A stretch of DNA of 64,000 nt from Micromonospora sp. WMMA1947 (GTDB lineage Bacteria > Actinomycetota > Actinomycetes > Mycobacteriales > Micromonosporaceae). The position numbers were made by a program, and so were the translations under genes. This document shows, piece by piece, positions 9,558-17,806 of the stretch; positions within the stretch are counted from its first letter, which is position 1; every line of letters begins with the position of its first letter. The stretch lies in contig NZ_CP114909.1 in the NCBI RefSeq assembly GCF_027497355.1, positions 3,367,001-3,431,000 of the forward strand. Direction: 5' to 3'. The notes under the pieces were generated by a model. The model had not been told where the DNA came from and made no database searches. It saw only the letters and a list, made by a program, of their open reading frames with translations.

Positions 9558-10418
9558 TCAGGCCGCGGCGAACACCTCGGCCCGTACCTCGGTGGCCGGG
9601 TCGCCCTTCACCCGGGCCCAGGAGCCCTGCTCGGCGGTCCACTCCAGGTTGCCGAAGCGGACCTTCTTCACGCCGTGGTCGTCGGCGTGCGAGACCAGCC
9701 AGTGCGCGTACCGCCAGCCGTTGCGGTCGCCGCCGGCCGGCACGGTGAGCGCGGTCAGGTCGGTCGCGGTGGCCAGCCGGGGAAGCCCCCAGTCCAGGGA
9801 CAGGCTCTCCAGCACGGCGCTGGCCGCGGCCGGGCCGCGCATCGTCGGCGGCGAGGAGACGGTGCAGGCCACCGCGCCGGTCGCGTGGCCGAGCAGCGCC
9901 CGGGTCAGGACCTCCGACTCGTCCGCCCACTTCTCGTACGCCTCGGGGAACGCCGACCGCTGCACCCGCTGGGCGGCGTCGGTGACCCGCATCCGCTCCC
10001 AGCCCTTGACCTTCTTCAGCGCGGCGTAGAACTTGTTCGCCGCGTACCGCGGGTCCTGGACCTGCTCCGGGGTGCCCCAGCCCTGGCTCGGGCGCTGCTG
10101 GAACAGGCCGAGCGAGTCGCGGTCGCCGTGGGCGATGTTGCGCAGGTGCGACTCCTGGTACGCGGTCGCCAGCGCCACCACCACCGCCCGCTCGGGCATC
10201 CGGCGCTGCATCCCGATGGCCGCGATGGTGGCCGCGTTCGCCATCTGGTCGGCACCGAGCACCACCTCGCCGTCGGCCTTCACCGTGCACGTCCGGCTGG
10301 ACAGGGGGAGCCGCAGGTGCTCACCGAACTGCTTGGTCACGACGTAGACCGCGAGCAGTGCCAGCACGCACACCGCCACCCCAGATGCCACGATCGCCGC
10401 TCGCGTCCGCACCCGCAC
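9558..10418 (-). CDS. membrane-anchored lysozyme/SLT-fold protein
   Basis: This protein of about 286 residues has one N-terminal membrane segment (AAIVASGVAVCVLALLAVYV) and an extracellular domain. The stretch ALATAYQESHLRN (Glu89) followed by SLGLFQQRPSQGWG resembles the catalytic and substrate-binding regions of soluble lytic transglycosylases. Some relatives are labelled heavy-metal transporter in databases, which this sequence does not support. A peptidoglycan-related role outside the membrane is inferred. The start is uncertain: GTG 10418 leaves a short tail before the anchor, and GTG 10460 is an in-frame alternative. Confidence 0.7.
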   Translation of the reverse strand: MRVRTRAAIVASGVAVCVLALLAVYVVTKQFGEHLRLPLSSRTCTVKADGEVVLGADQMANAATIAAIGMQRRMPERAVVVALATAYQESHLRNIAHGDRDSLGLFQQRPSQGWGTPEQVQDPRYAANKFYAALKKVKGWERMRVTDAAQRVQRSAFPEAYEKWADESEVLTRALLGHATGAVACTVSSPPTMRGPAAASAVLESLSLDWGLPRLATATDLTALTVPAGGDRNGWRYAHWLVSHADDHGVKKVRFGNLEWTAEQGSWARVKGDPATEVRAEVFAAA

Positions 10419-10531
10419 CCCCAGTCCCGACAGTCCGACAAGCGTACGTCCCACCCGCACCGGCGTGTCTCGGCCGACCGGCGGGCCCCACCACGGCCGC
10501 AATGGCTCCCGGGGGGGGCCCGCCGCGCACC

Positions 10532-11317
10532 TCAGTCCCCGGCGGGCACCCAGGCGGCGGGACGCTTCTCCCGGAACGCCATCACGCCCTCGCGCCCTTC
10601 GTCGGAGAGGAAGTACCCGGTCGACAGCGCGGCCAACTCGGCGATCTCGGCCCGCAGATCGGCCCCGGCCGGCCGGCGCAGCAGTTCCTTCGCCCCGGCC
10701 AGCGCCCCCGGCGCGCCCTTGACCAGCGAGTCGCAGTAGCGCCCGACGGCGGCGTCCAGCTCGTCGGCCGGCACCGCGGCGGTGACCAGGCCGATCTCGG
10801 CGGCGCGGCGGCCGTCGAACGTGTCGCCGGTCAGGTACAGCTCGGCGGCGGCCCGCTGGCCCAGCCGGGGCAGCACGGTCGCCGAGATCACCGCCGGGAT
10901 CACCCCGATCCGCACCTCGGTGAACGCGAACGTCGCCTCCTGCGCGCAGACCGCCAGGTCGGCGGCGGCGATCAGGCCCAGCCCACCGGCCCGGGCCGGC
11001 CCGGCGACCTTCGCCACCACCGGCTTCGGGCACTCCCGCACCGCGACGAGCACGTCGCCGAGCATCCCGGCGGGCACGGTGCCGCTGGCGTACGCGGCGG
11101 CGGTTTCCTTCAGGTCGGCGCCGGAGCAGAAGACCGGGCCGGTGTGGTCGAGCACGATCGCGCGTACCGCGTCGTCGGCCACCGCGTCGGCCAGCCCGGC
11201 CAGCAGCTGGGTCATCAGGGGCGTGGAGAGCGCGTTGCGATTGTGCGGGCTGTCCAGGGTGAGGGTGGTCACCCCACGGGCCGTGGCGACTCGCACGAGA
11301 GCGTCCGGAGAGGTCAT
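10532..11317 (-). CDS. enoyl-CoA hydratase/isomerase (crotonase) family protein
   Basis: This 261-residue crotonase-fold protein has the oxyanion-hole segments FCSGADLKE (63-71) and PARAGGLGLIAAAD (107-120) and the second catalytic region TEVRIGVIP with Glu134. The glutamate that usually follows GGG in the first active-site loop (GGGxEL) is missing; the sequence reads GGLGL. The exact reaction on the acyl-CoA may therefore differ from simple hydration. ATG 11317 gives the normal family start. It is divergent from hemW, with only 19 bp between the two start codons. Confidence 0.85.
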   Translation of the reverse strand: MTSPDALVRVATARGVTTLTLDSPHNRNALSTPLMTQLLAGLADAVADDAVRAIVLDHTGPVFCSGADLKETAAAYASGTVPAGMLGDVLVAVRECPKPVVAKVAGPARAGGLGLIAAADLAVCAQEATFAFTEVRIGVIPAVISATVLPRLGQRAAAELYLTGDTFDGRRAAEIGLVTAAVPADELDAAVGRYCDSLVKGAPGALAGAKELLRRPAGADLRAEIAELAALSTGYFLSDEGREGVMAFREKRPAAWVPAGD

Positions 11318-11336
11318 GCCGGGCACACTAGTGGCC

Positions 11337-12560
11337 ATGCCCGGCGTCCTTCCAGAAGGCGAACCCGTCCCGCGCGACGGATCGCTGCCCGCCACCGCCC
11401 GCCGCGACGTCGGCGCGCGCGGTTTCGGCGTGTACGTCCACGTGCCGTTCTGTGCCAGCCGGTGCGGTTACTGCGACTTCAACACGTACACCGCCGCCGA
11501 GCTGGGCGGCGGGGCGAGCCGGGAGACGTACGCCGACTCGGTGCTGGCCGAGCTGGCGCTGGCCGCGCGGGTGCTGGGCGACTCGCCGCCGCCCCGGGTC
11601 GACACCGTCTTCGTCGGCGGCGGCACGCCCACCCTGCTGCCCGCCGACGACCTGGCCCGGATCCTCGACGGCATCGACCGCGTCTGGGGGCTGGCCGCCG
11701 ACGCCGAGGTGACCACCGAGGCCAATCCCGAGTCGGTGAGCCCGGAGTCGCTCAAGACGCTGCGGGCCGCCGGGTACACCCGGATCTCGCTCGGCATGCA
11801 GTCCGCCGCGCCGGGGGTGCTGGCGGTGCTGGACCGGCGGCACAGCGCGGGCCGGGCCACCGCCGCCGCGCTGGAGGCGCGCGACGCGGGATTCGAGCAC
11901 GTGAACCTGGACCTGATCTACGGCACGCCGGGCGAGACCGCCGACGACTTCGCCGCCTCGCTGGCCCAGGTGGTCGACGCCGGGGTCGACCACGTCAGCG
12001 CGTACGCCCTGATCGTGGAGGACGGCACCCGGCTGGCCGCGCGGATGCGGCGCGGCGAGCTGCCGTACCCCTCCGACGACGTGGCGGCGGACCGCTACCT
12101 GGCCGCGGAGGCCGCGCTCGGCGAGGCCGGATTCTCCTGGTACGAGGTGTCGAACTGGGCCCGCTCGTCGGCGGCGGCGTGCCGGCACAACCTGCTCTAC
12201 TGGACCGGCGCCGACTGGTGGGGCCTGGGCCCGGGGGCGCACAGCCACGTCGGCGGCGTGCGCTGGTGGAACGTCAAGCACCCGAGCGCGTACGCGGCGC
12301 GGCTGGCCGAGGGCGCCTCGCCCGCGCTGGCCCGGGAGCGGCTCACTCCGGACGAGCAGCACATGGAGGACGTGATGCTGCGGGTGCGGCTCGCCTCCGG
12401 GCTGCCGCTGGACGTGCTGGACGAGCCCGGCCGGGCGGGCGCCGAGCGGGCCCGGGACGCCGGGCTGCTCGACGCCGGGGCGTACGCGCGAGGGCTCGTG
12501 GTGCTGACGCTGCGCGGCCGGCTGCTGGCCGACGCGGTAGTACGCGACCTGCTGCCGTGA
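11337..12560 (+). CDS. hemW: HemW-type radical SAM heme chaperone
   Basis: This 407-residue protein has the radical SAM motif CASRCGYC (Cys39, Cys43, Cys46) after VYVHVPF, then the SAM-binding GGGTP. HemW proteins were long annotated as oxygen-independent coproporphyrinogen III oxidases but act as heme-binding chaperones. The order lepA ... hemW-hrcA-dnaJ is conserved in actinobacteria. A CACACT hexamer lies 7 nt before the ATG, compatible with a leaderless mRNA. It converges on the DUF4870 gene with a shared hairpin between. Confidence 0.93.
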   Translation: MPGVLPEGEPVPRDGSLPATARRDVGARGFGVYVHVPFCASRCGYCDFNTYTAAELGGGASRETYADSVLAELALAARVLGDSPPPRVDTVFVGGGTPTLLPADDLARILDGIDRVWGLAADAEVTTEANPESVSPESLKTLRAAGYTRISLGMQSAAPGVLAVLDRRHSAGRATAAALEARDAGFEHVNLDLIYGTPGETADDFAASLAQVVDAGVDHVSAYALIVEDGTRLAARMRRGELPYPSDDVAADRYLAAEAALGEAGFSWYEVSNWARSSAAACRHNLLYWTGADWWGLGPGAHSHVGGVRWWNVKHPSAYAARLAEGASPALARERLTPDEQHMEDVMLRVRLASGLPLDVLDEPGRAGAERARDAGLLDAGAYARGLVVLTLRGRLLADAVVRDLLP

Positions 12561-12566
12561 CCGGCA

Positions 12567-12594
12567 CCGGCCGGCCGCCCCCTCGGCCGGCCGG
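12567..12594. terminator. bidirectional terminator between hemW and the DUF4870 gene
   Basis: Perfect 10-bp arms CCGGCCGGCC and GGCCGGCCGG enclose an 8-nt loop in a 39-bp convergent junction. Confidence 0.7.
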
Positions 12595-12599
12595 CGGTG

Positions 12600-13247
12600 T
12601 CACTTGATGAAGTTGTAGGTCATCGGGTAGCGGTAGAGCACACCCTCGTTGGCCTTGATCCCGCCGATGATCCCGAAGATCAGCGGCACCAGCCAGACCA
12701 GCATCGGGACGAAGAACAGGATCCCGCAGGAGATCACCGTGATCACCCAGGCGAGCACGCTGGCGATGGTCCAGGTGATCTGGAAGTTCAACGCCGCGAC
12801 CGCGTGGGCGCGGACCGTCGGCGACTGCTGACCGCGGGTCATCATCGCGATCAGCGGGGCGACCCAGCCGAGCAGGCCGCCGCCGACGATGACGCCCGCG
12901 GCGCCACCGAAGTGCGCCACCAGGGCCCACGTCTTCTCGTCGTTGTTGGCGTACGAGGCCGGGCCGTACCCGCCACCGGCGGGGTAGCCGGCGCCGTAGC
13001 CGGGCGCTCCGCCCGGCGGGGGGTAACCACCGGGGGGCGGGTAGCCGCCCGGCGGAGGCTGGCCACCCGGCGGCGGGTAGCCGCCCGGAGGCGGATAGTC
13101 ACCGGGCGGGGGATAGCCGCCGGCGCCCGGGGCCCCGGACAGTGGAGCGGTGGGCGGTTCGCTGCCCGGCGACGAGCCGTAGGGCGCCGACGGGTCGGGC
13201 TGGGGGCCGGAGTCCCCTGCCCCGGGTGGGCGAGGAGGTTCAGTCAT
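12600..13247 (-). CDS. DUF4870 membrane protein with Pro/Gly-rich N-terminus
   Basis: This 215-residue protein has a disordered N-terminal third with six YPPPGG-type repeats (about residues 45-80). The DUF4870 (Tic20-like) domain follows, with three membrane segments near 114-134, 156-178 and 180-197. The function is unknown. In actinobacteria such PPPGG-tailed membrane proteins are common and the tail probably faces the cytoplasm. The ATG at 13247 follows an AGGAGG-like site on the complementary strand poorly, so the start is likely but not proven. Confidence 0.85.
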   Translation of the reverse strand: MTEPPRPPGAGDSGPQPDPSAPYGSSPGSEPPTAPLSGAPGAGGYPPPGDYPPPGGYPPPGGQPPPGGYPPPGGYPPPGGAPGYGAGYPAGGGYGPASYANNDEKTWALVAHFGGAAGVIVGGGLLGWVAPLIAMMTRGQQSPTVRAHAVAALNFQITWTIASVLAWVITVISCGILFFVPMLVWLVPLIFGIIGGIKANEGVLYRYPMTYNFIK

Positions 13248-13398
13248 GGTCGCCACGGTAGGGGCACCGGGCAACTGGCACCAGAGCGACACAGACCGAC
13301 GATGACCGGCTGTTCGGCCCTGGTGGGCCGGGTTGTGTGGCGGGCCGCACCCCAGGTCCGTCAGGCGATCATCGCGTCGGCGGGGGTGCCGACGTAGA

Positions 13399-13425
13399 CT
13401 GGCACTCGCTACAGTCGAGTGCCAG
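13399..13425 (+). promoter_or_regulatory. CIRCE operator of hrcA-dnaJ
   Basis: CTGGCACTC, 9 nt, GAGTGCCAG is a near-perfect match to the CIRCE consensus TTAGCACTC-N9-GAGTGCTAA. HrcA binds this inverted repeat and represses until heat stress. It lies 54 bp before the hrcA ATG, so autoregulation is expected. Confidence 0.93.
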
Positions 13426-13479
13426 CCGCCCGGCGGATGTCGCGTGCCGGCCCGGCCGAGGTGCGTCAGGAGGTGGGGA

Positions 13480-14502
13480 ATGGGTCTCGACGACCGCAAA
13501 CTCGCCGTGCTGCGCGCGATCGTCGAGGACTACGTCGCCACGCAGGAGCCGGTCGGCAGCAAGGCTCTGGTCGAGCGGCACCAGCTCGGCGTCTCGCCGG
13601 CCACCGTCCGCAACGACATGGCGGTGCTGGAGGAGGAGGGCTACATCCGGCAGCCGCACACCAGTGCCGGCCGGGTGCCCACCGACCGCGGCTACCGCCT
13701 CTTCGTCGACCGCCTGTCCCGGGTCAAGCCGCTCAGCCCGGCCGAACGCCGGGCGATCGAACGCTTCCTGGTCGGCGCCGTCGACCTGGACGACGTGGTG
13801 CACCGTACGGTCCGGCTGCTCGCCCAGCTCACCCGGCAGGTCGCCGTGGTGCAGTACCCGAGCCTGGCCCGCTCCAAGGTGCGCCACCTGGAGCTGGTGC
13901 CGATCTCCACCACCCGGCTGATGGTCGTCATGATCGCCGACACCGGCCGGGTCGAGCAGCGGCTGGTCGAGCTGCCCGCCCCGGTGCCCGCCGACGACGT
14001 GACCGACCTGCGCCGGCTGGTGAACGAGAAGCTCGTCGGCAGCCAGCTCGCCGAGACGCCACCGCTGGTGCAGGCGCTCGTCGACGAGTCGGCGCCGCAC
14101 CTGCGCCCGGCCATGACCACGCTGTCCACCGTGCTGCTCGAGACGCTGGTGGAGCGGCACGAGGAGCGCCTCGCGCTGGCCGGCCAGGCCAACCTCACCC
14201 GGGGCGGCCTGCTCGACTTCCAGGGCTCGCTGCGTCCCATCCTGGAGGCGCTCGAAGAAGAGGTCGTGCTGCTCAAGCTGATCGGCGAGACCGAGCCGAG
14301 CACCACCCGGGTGCTCATCGGCGACGAGAACGAATTCGACAACCTGCGGGCCGCCTCGGTGGTCAGCACCGGCTACGGACCGGGCAGCACGATCGTCGGT
14401 GGACTCGGCGTGCTCGGGCCGACCCGGATGGACTACCCCGGCAATATCGCCATGGTGAGGGCCGTGGCACGCTACGTGGGCGAACTGCTGGCCCAGAACT
14501 GA
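13480..14502 (+). CDS. hrcA: heat-inducible transcription repressor HrcA
   Basis: This 340-residue repressor has an N-terminal winged helix (residues 1-75) containing [21 protein letters not shown], the DNA-binding signature, followed by the GAF-like dimer domain. It controls class I heat-shock genes through CIRCE, and a CIRCE site is present at 13399. GGAGGTGGGGA just before the ATG at 13480 fixes the start. It probably forms an operon with dnaJ and rsmE. Confidence 0.97.
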   Translation: MGLDDRKLAVLRAIVEDYVATQEPVGSKALVERHQLGVSPATVRNDMAVLEEEGYIRQPHTSAGRVPTDRGYRLFVDRLSRVKPLSPAERRAIERFLVGAVDLDDVVHRTVRLLAQLTRQVAVVQYPSLARSKVRHLELVPISTTRLMVVMIADTGRVEQRLVELPAPVPADDVTDLRRLVNEKLVGSQLAETPPLVQALVDESAPHLRPAMTTLSTVLLETLVERHEERLALAGQANLTRGGLLDFQGSLRPILEALEEEVVLLKLIGETEPSTTRVLIGDENEFDNLRAASVVSTGYGPGSTIVGGLGVLGPTRMDYPGNIAMVRAVARYVGELLAQN

Positions 14503-14575
14503 CCAGTCAGGGCCGACGGCCGGTTCCGGCCGACGACCGGAGCGACGCGAGACGAACATGAGGACACCTAACGCA

Positions 14576-15721
14576 GTGGCCAGGGACTACTACGGCATTC
14601 TCGGCGTGAGCCGGGACGCCTCCGACGACGAGATCAAGCGCGCCTACCGCAAGCTGGCGCGGCAGTTCCACCCGGACGTCAATCCGGACCCGGAGGCCCA
14701 GGAGAAGTTCAAGGACATCAACGCCGCGTACGAGGTCCTCTCGGACGACCGGAAGCGGCAGATCGTCGACCTGGGCGGCGACCCGCTCGCCCCGGGCGGC
14801 GGTGGCATGGGCGGCCCGGGTGGGCCCGGCGGCGCCGGTCCGTTCGTCGGCTTCCAGGACATCATGGACGCGTTCTTCGGCGGCGCCGCGGGCGGCAGCC
14901 GGGGCCCGCGGCCGCGTACCCGCCCCGGCGCGGACGCGATCCTGCGCTTGGAGCTGGACCTCAACGAGACCGCGTTCGGCGTCGAGGCGCCGATCACCGT
15001 CGACACCGCAGTGCTCTGCACCACCTGCTCCGGCGCCGGCACCGCCGCCGGCACCCACCTGGCCACCTGCGAGGCGTGCGGCGGCCGGGGCGAGGTGCAG
15101 TCGGTGCAGCGGACGTTCCTCGGTCAGGTCGTCTCCGCCCGGCCGTGCACCGTCTGCCAGGGCTACGGCACCACCATCCCGCACCCCTGCCCGACCTGCG
15201 CCGGTGACGGCCGGGTGCGCACCCGCCGCTCGCTGACCGTCAAGATCCCCGCCGGGGTCGAGGACGGCATGCGGATCCGCCTGGCCCAGCAGGGCGAGGT
15301 CGGCCCGGGTGGCGGCACCGCCGGTGACCTCTACGTGGAGATCCATGAGCGGCCGCACGACGTGTACTCCCGCAAGGGCGACGACCTGCACTGCCGGGTG
15401 ACCGTGCCGATGACCGCCGCCGCGCTCGGCACCCGGCTGACCATCAAGACGCTGGACAGCGAGGAAGCTGTCGACGTCAAGCCCGGCACCCAGCCCGGCA
15501 GCACGCTGCGGCTGCGCGCCCGGGGCGTACCGCACCTGCGCGGCACCGGCCGGGGTGACCTCTATGTGCACCTGGACGTGCGTACCCCGACCAAGCTCGA
15601 CGCCGACCAGGAGCGGATGCTGCGCGACTTCGCCAAGACCCGCGGCGAGGAGGTCGCCGAGCTGACCAAGCAGGGCGGCTTCTTCTCCCGGATGCGCGAC
15701 GCGTTCAACGGGCACGCCTGA
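14576..15721 (+). CDS. dnaJ: molecular chaperone DnaJ
   Basis: This 381-residue type I J-protein has a J domain (1-65) with HPD at 32-34, and a Gly-rich linker (73-115). Four CxxCxGxG zinc repeats begin at Cys148, Cys165, Cys191 and Cys205, and the substrate-binding C-terminal domains follow. It stimulates DnaK. As the second DnaJ of actinobacteria, linked to hrcA, it has no grpE or dnaK partner here. GTG 14576 gives the normal start [11 protein letters not shown]; an in-frame ATG at 14558 would add six residues. Confidence 0.95.
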   Translation: MARDYYGILGVSRDASDDEIKRAYRKLARQFHPDVNPDPEAQEKFKDINAAYEVLSDDRKRQIVDLGGDPLAPGGGGMGGPGGPGGAGPFVGFQDIMDAFFGGAAGGSRGPRPRTRPGADAILRLELDLNETAFGVEAPITVDTAVLCTTCSGAGTAAGTHLATCEACGGRGEVQSVQRTFLGQVVSARPCTVCQGYGTTIPHPCPTCAGDGRVRTRRSLTVKIPAGVEDGMRIRLAQQGEVGPGGGTAGDLYVEIHERPHDVYSRKGDDLHCRVTVPMTAAALGTRLTIKTLDSEEAVDVKPGTQPGSTLRLRARGVPHLRGTGRGDLYVHLDVRTPTKLDADQERMLRDFAKTRGEEVAELTKQGGFFSRMRDAFNGHA

Positions 15722-15722
15722 G

Positions 15723-16457
15723 GTGTCCGCGCCGCTGTTCCTGGTCGAGGCGCTGCCCACCGGTGACACGCTGACGCTCGACGGCCCGGAGGGCCACCAC
15801 GCGGCCACCGTGCAGCGGTTGCGCGCCGGCGAGGAGCTGCTGCTCGCCGACGGCCGGGGCGGCACCGCCGCCGCGGTGGTCACCGCCGTCGGCCGTGGCA
15901 CGCTCGACCTGCGGGTCACCAGCCGGGGGTACGCGGACGCGCCGGTACCCCGGCTGGTCGTGGTGCAGGGCATCGCCAAGGGCGACCGGGGTGAACTCGC
16001 CGTGCAGGCGATGACCGAGGTCGGGGTGGACGAGATCGTGCCCTGGGCGGCGTCCCGCTCGGTGGCGCAGTGGCGCGGCGAGCGGGGCGAACGGGCCCGG
16101 CAGAAGTGGGTCGCCACCGCCCGGGAGGCGGCCAAGCAGGCCCGCCGCCCGTGGCTGCCGGTGGTGGCCGGCGCCCCGGACGAGTCCACCGCGACGGTGG
16201 CCCGCCGGATCGCGGGCGCGGCCGGCGCGTACGTGCTGCACGAGGGCGCGCAGGACCGGCTGACCACAGTCGACCTGCCGGCCGCCGGGGAGATCGTGCT
16301 GGTGGTCGGCCCGGAGGGCGGCATCGCCGACCACGAGCTGGCCACCTTCGCCGAGGCGGGCGCCCGCACGGTCCGCCTGGGCCCGTCGGTCCTGCGCACG
16401 TCCACAGCAGGCGTGGCAGCCCTGACAGTCCTGGCCACCCGCCTGACCCACTGGTAA
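15723..16457 (+). CDS. rsmE: 16S rRNA (uracil(1498)-N(3))-methyltransferase
   Basis: This 244-residue protein is of the RsmE family. It has an N-terminal PUA-like domain (about 1-70) and a SPOUT methyltransferase domain with the knot signature VVGPEGGIADHEL and LGPSVLRTSTA near the C-terminus. It methylates U1498 of 16S rRNA. It starts 1 bp after the dnaJ stop and belongs to the hrcA operon, an arrangement found widely in bacteria. Confidence 0.95.
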   Translation: MSAPLFLVEALPTGDTLTLDGPEGHHAATVQRLRAGEELLLADGRGGTAAAVVTAVGRGTLDLRVTSRGYADAPVPRLVVVQGIAKGDRGELAVQAMTEVGVDEIVPWAASRSVAQWRGERGERARQKWVATAREAAKQARRPWLPVVAGAPDESTATVARRIAGAAGAYVLHEGAQDRLTTVDLPAAGEIVLVVGPEGGIADHELATFAEAGARTVRLGPSVLRTSTAGVAALTVLATRLTHW

Positions 16458-16467
16458 CCCGCGCCCG

Positions 16468-16517
16468 CGTTCTCTCCCCGCGCGCCCTCCGCGCTCTCCC
16501 CGCGCTCTCCCCGCGTG
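16468..16517. repeat. short CTCTCCCCGCG direct repeats
   Basis: Three or four imperfect 11-bp units (CTCTCCCCGCG) lie between the ends of rsmE and the SDR gene, next to a 70-bp palindrome. This looks like simple repeat expansion without a visible role. Confidence 0.5.
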
Positions 16518-16520
16518 CGT

Positions 16521-16590
16521 CGATCTTGCGGTTTCGGCCCGTGCTGAGCCCTTTTTGTGGCGCTTCGTCGGGGCCGAAAGTGCAAGATCG
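16521..16590. repeat. 70-bp palindrome related to repeat family 2
   Basis: The outer arms are CGATCTTGC and GCAAGATCG, and the inner arms are TTTCGGCCC and GGGCCGAAA. The GATCTTG outer ends and GGCC-centred inner stem resemble the 50-bp family, but this copy is longer. It lies between convergent genes. Confidence 0.65.
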
Positions 16591-16606
16591 CGGGGGAGGG
16601 GCGGGG

Positions 16607-17368
16607 TCAGGAGCGGAGGTAGGAGGCGCCGTTCAGGTCGATGATTGTTCCCGCGGCCCACTCGGCCTCGGGGCTCGCCAGCCAGTGCACCGCCGCGGCG
16701 ATCTCCTCCGGCCGGGCCACCCGGTGGAACGGGGACTGGGCGCGTACCGCCTCGCCCCGCTCGCTCTTGAGGTGCTCGTTCGTCATGTCGGTCTCGACGA
16801 AGCCGGGCGCCACGCAGGCCACCCCGATGCCGTACGGCGCCAGGGCCACCGCCAGCGACTGGGCCATCGCGTTCATCCCGGCCTTGCTCGCCCCGTACGC
16901 CGGGTTGGCCGGCTCGCCCCGGAACGCGCCCCGGGACGACACGTTCACGATCCGGCCCCCGCGTTCGCGCATGTGCTGCGCGGCGCACCAGGCCGCGTTC
17001 GCGGCGCCGACCAGGTTGGTGTCCAGCACCTCCCGCCACCGCGCCCGCCACTGCTCGTAGCTGCTCTCGAAGACCGGGTGCGGGGGATCGGCCGGCCCGA
17101 ACACGCCCGCGTTGTTCACCAGCACGTCGAGGCCGCCGAGCCGCTGGGCCGCCTCGTCCACCATGGCGCGTACCGCGTCGGGGTCGGCCAGGTCGGCGCG
17201 TACCACCACGTGCCCGTCGCCGGGCAGTTCGGCGCGCAGCCGCTCGGCCAGGTCGGCCGAGTCCCGGTGATGGATCGCCACCCGGTCCCCACCCGCGGCG
17301 AACGCCCGCGCCACCGCCCGCCCGATGCCCCGCGAGGCCCCCGTCACCAGCACCGCCCGTCCCGACAT
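16607..17368 (-). CDS. SDR-family NAD(P)-dependent oxidoreductase
   Basis: This 253-residue classical short-chain dehydrogenase has the cofactor loop TGASRGIG (9-16), the NNAG motif near 85-88, Ser144/145 and the catalytic Tyr158-Lys162 (YGASK). The sequence near residue 35 (HRDSAD) does not settle NADPH against NADH. It resembles 3-oxoacyl-ACP reductase-like SDRs, but the substrate is unknown. A second in-frame ATG three codons upstream (17377) is possible. It is divergent from the HIT gene, with a 56-bp repeat between them. Confidence 0.88.
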   Translation of the reverse strand: MSGRAVLVTGASRGIGRAVARAFAAGGDRVAIHHRDSADLAERLRAELPGDGHVVVRADLADPDAVRAMVDEAAQRLGGLDVLVNNAGVFGPADPPHPVFESSYEQWRARWREVLDTNLVGAANAAWCAAQHMRERGGRIVNVSSRGAFRGEPANPAYGASKAGMNAMAQSLAVALAPYGIGVACVAPGFVETDMTNEHLKSERGEAVRAQSPFHRVARPEEIAAAVHWLASPEAEWAAGTIIDLNGASYLRS

Positions 17369-17398
17369 GGCGGCCATCCTGCCGCACCGGGCCGAGGC

Positions 17399-17454
17399 GT
17401 TGAGAAGGGACCCTTCCCCTACCGGAGGCGTTAACAAGGGGCCCTTCCTTACAC
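17399..17454 (+). repeat. 56-bp repeat, family 1 copy at the HIT promoter
   Basis: The element begins GTTGAGAAGGGACCC and ends AAGGGGCCCTTCCTTACAC. Its second half contains the palindrome AAGGGGCCCTT. It is 56 bp long, like the copies at 44692 and 45831. The last bases, with the next T, form TACACT at 17450-17455, and exactly 6 nt separate this from the ATG of the HIT gene, so the repeat appears to provide the -10 box of a leaderless promoter. Confidence 0.8.
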
Positions 17455-17461
17455 TGCTGCG

Positions 17462-17806
17462 ATGGACTGCCTCTTCTGCCGGATCGTCGCCGGGGAGATT
17501 CCCGCCACCATCGTCCGCGAGACCGCCACCACCCTGGCCTTCCGGGACATCGACCCGAAGGCGCCCACCCACGTGCTGGTGATCCCGAAGGAGCACTACG
17601 CGGACGTGGCCACGCTGGCCCAGGGCGCGCCCGAACTGGCCGGCGAGGTGCTCCAGACCGCCGCCGTGGTCGCGGAGGAGGAGGGCCTGACCGTGGACGG
17701 GTTCCGGCTGATGTTCAACACCGGCCCGTACGGCGGCCAGGAGGTCTTCCACGTGCACGCGCACCTGCTCGGCGGCGCGCCGCTCGGCCCGATGCTCTGC
17801 CGATGA
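17462..17806 (+). CDS. HIT-family nucleotide hydrolase
   Basis: This 114-residue Hint-type histidine triad protein has HVHAHLLGG at 97-105 (His97, His99, His101) and an N-terminal CxxC (Cys3, Cys6). Such proteins hydrolyse adenosine phosphoramidates and acyl-adenylates. The ATG is 6 nt after TACACT supplied by the 56-bp repeat, consistent with leaderless transcription. The stop overlaps the ATG of the serine hydrolase gene (ATGA), so the two are coupled. Confidence 0.93.
   Translation: MDCLFCRIVAGEIPATIVRETATTLAFRDIDPKAPTHVLVIPKEHYADVATLAQGAPELAGEVLQTAAVVAEEEGLTVDGFRLMFNTGPYGGQEVFHVHAHLLGGAPLGPMLCR

Noticed and set aside
14507..16585. 692-codon open frame antisense to dnaJ and rsmE
   Set aside because: Both sense genes have clear motifs; the antisense frame is a GC artefact.
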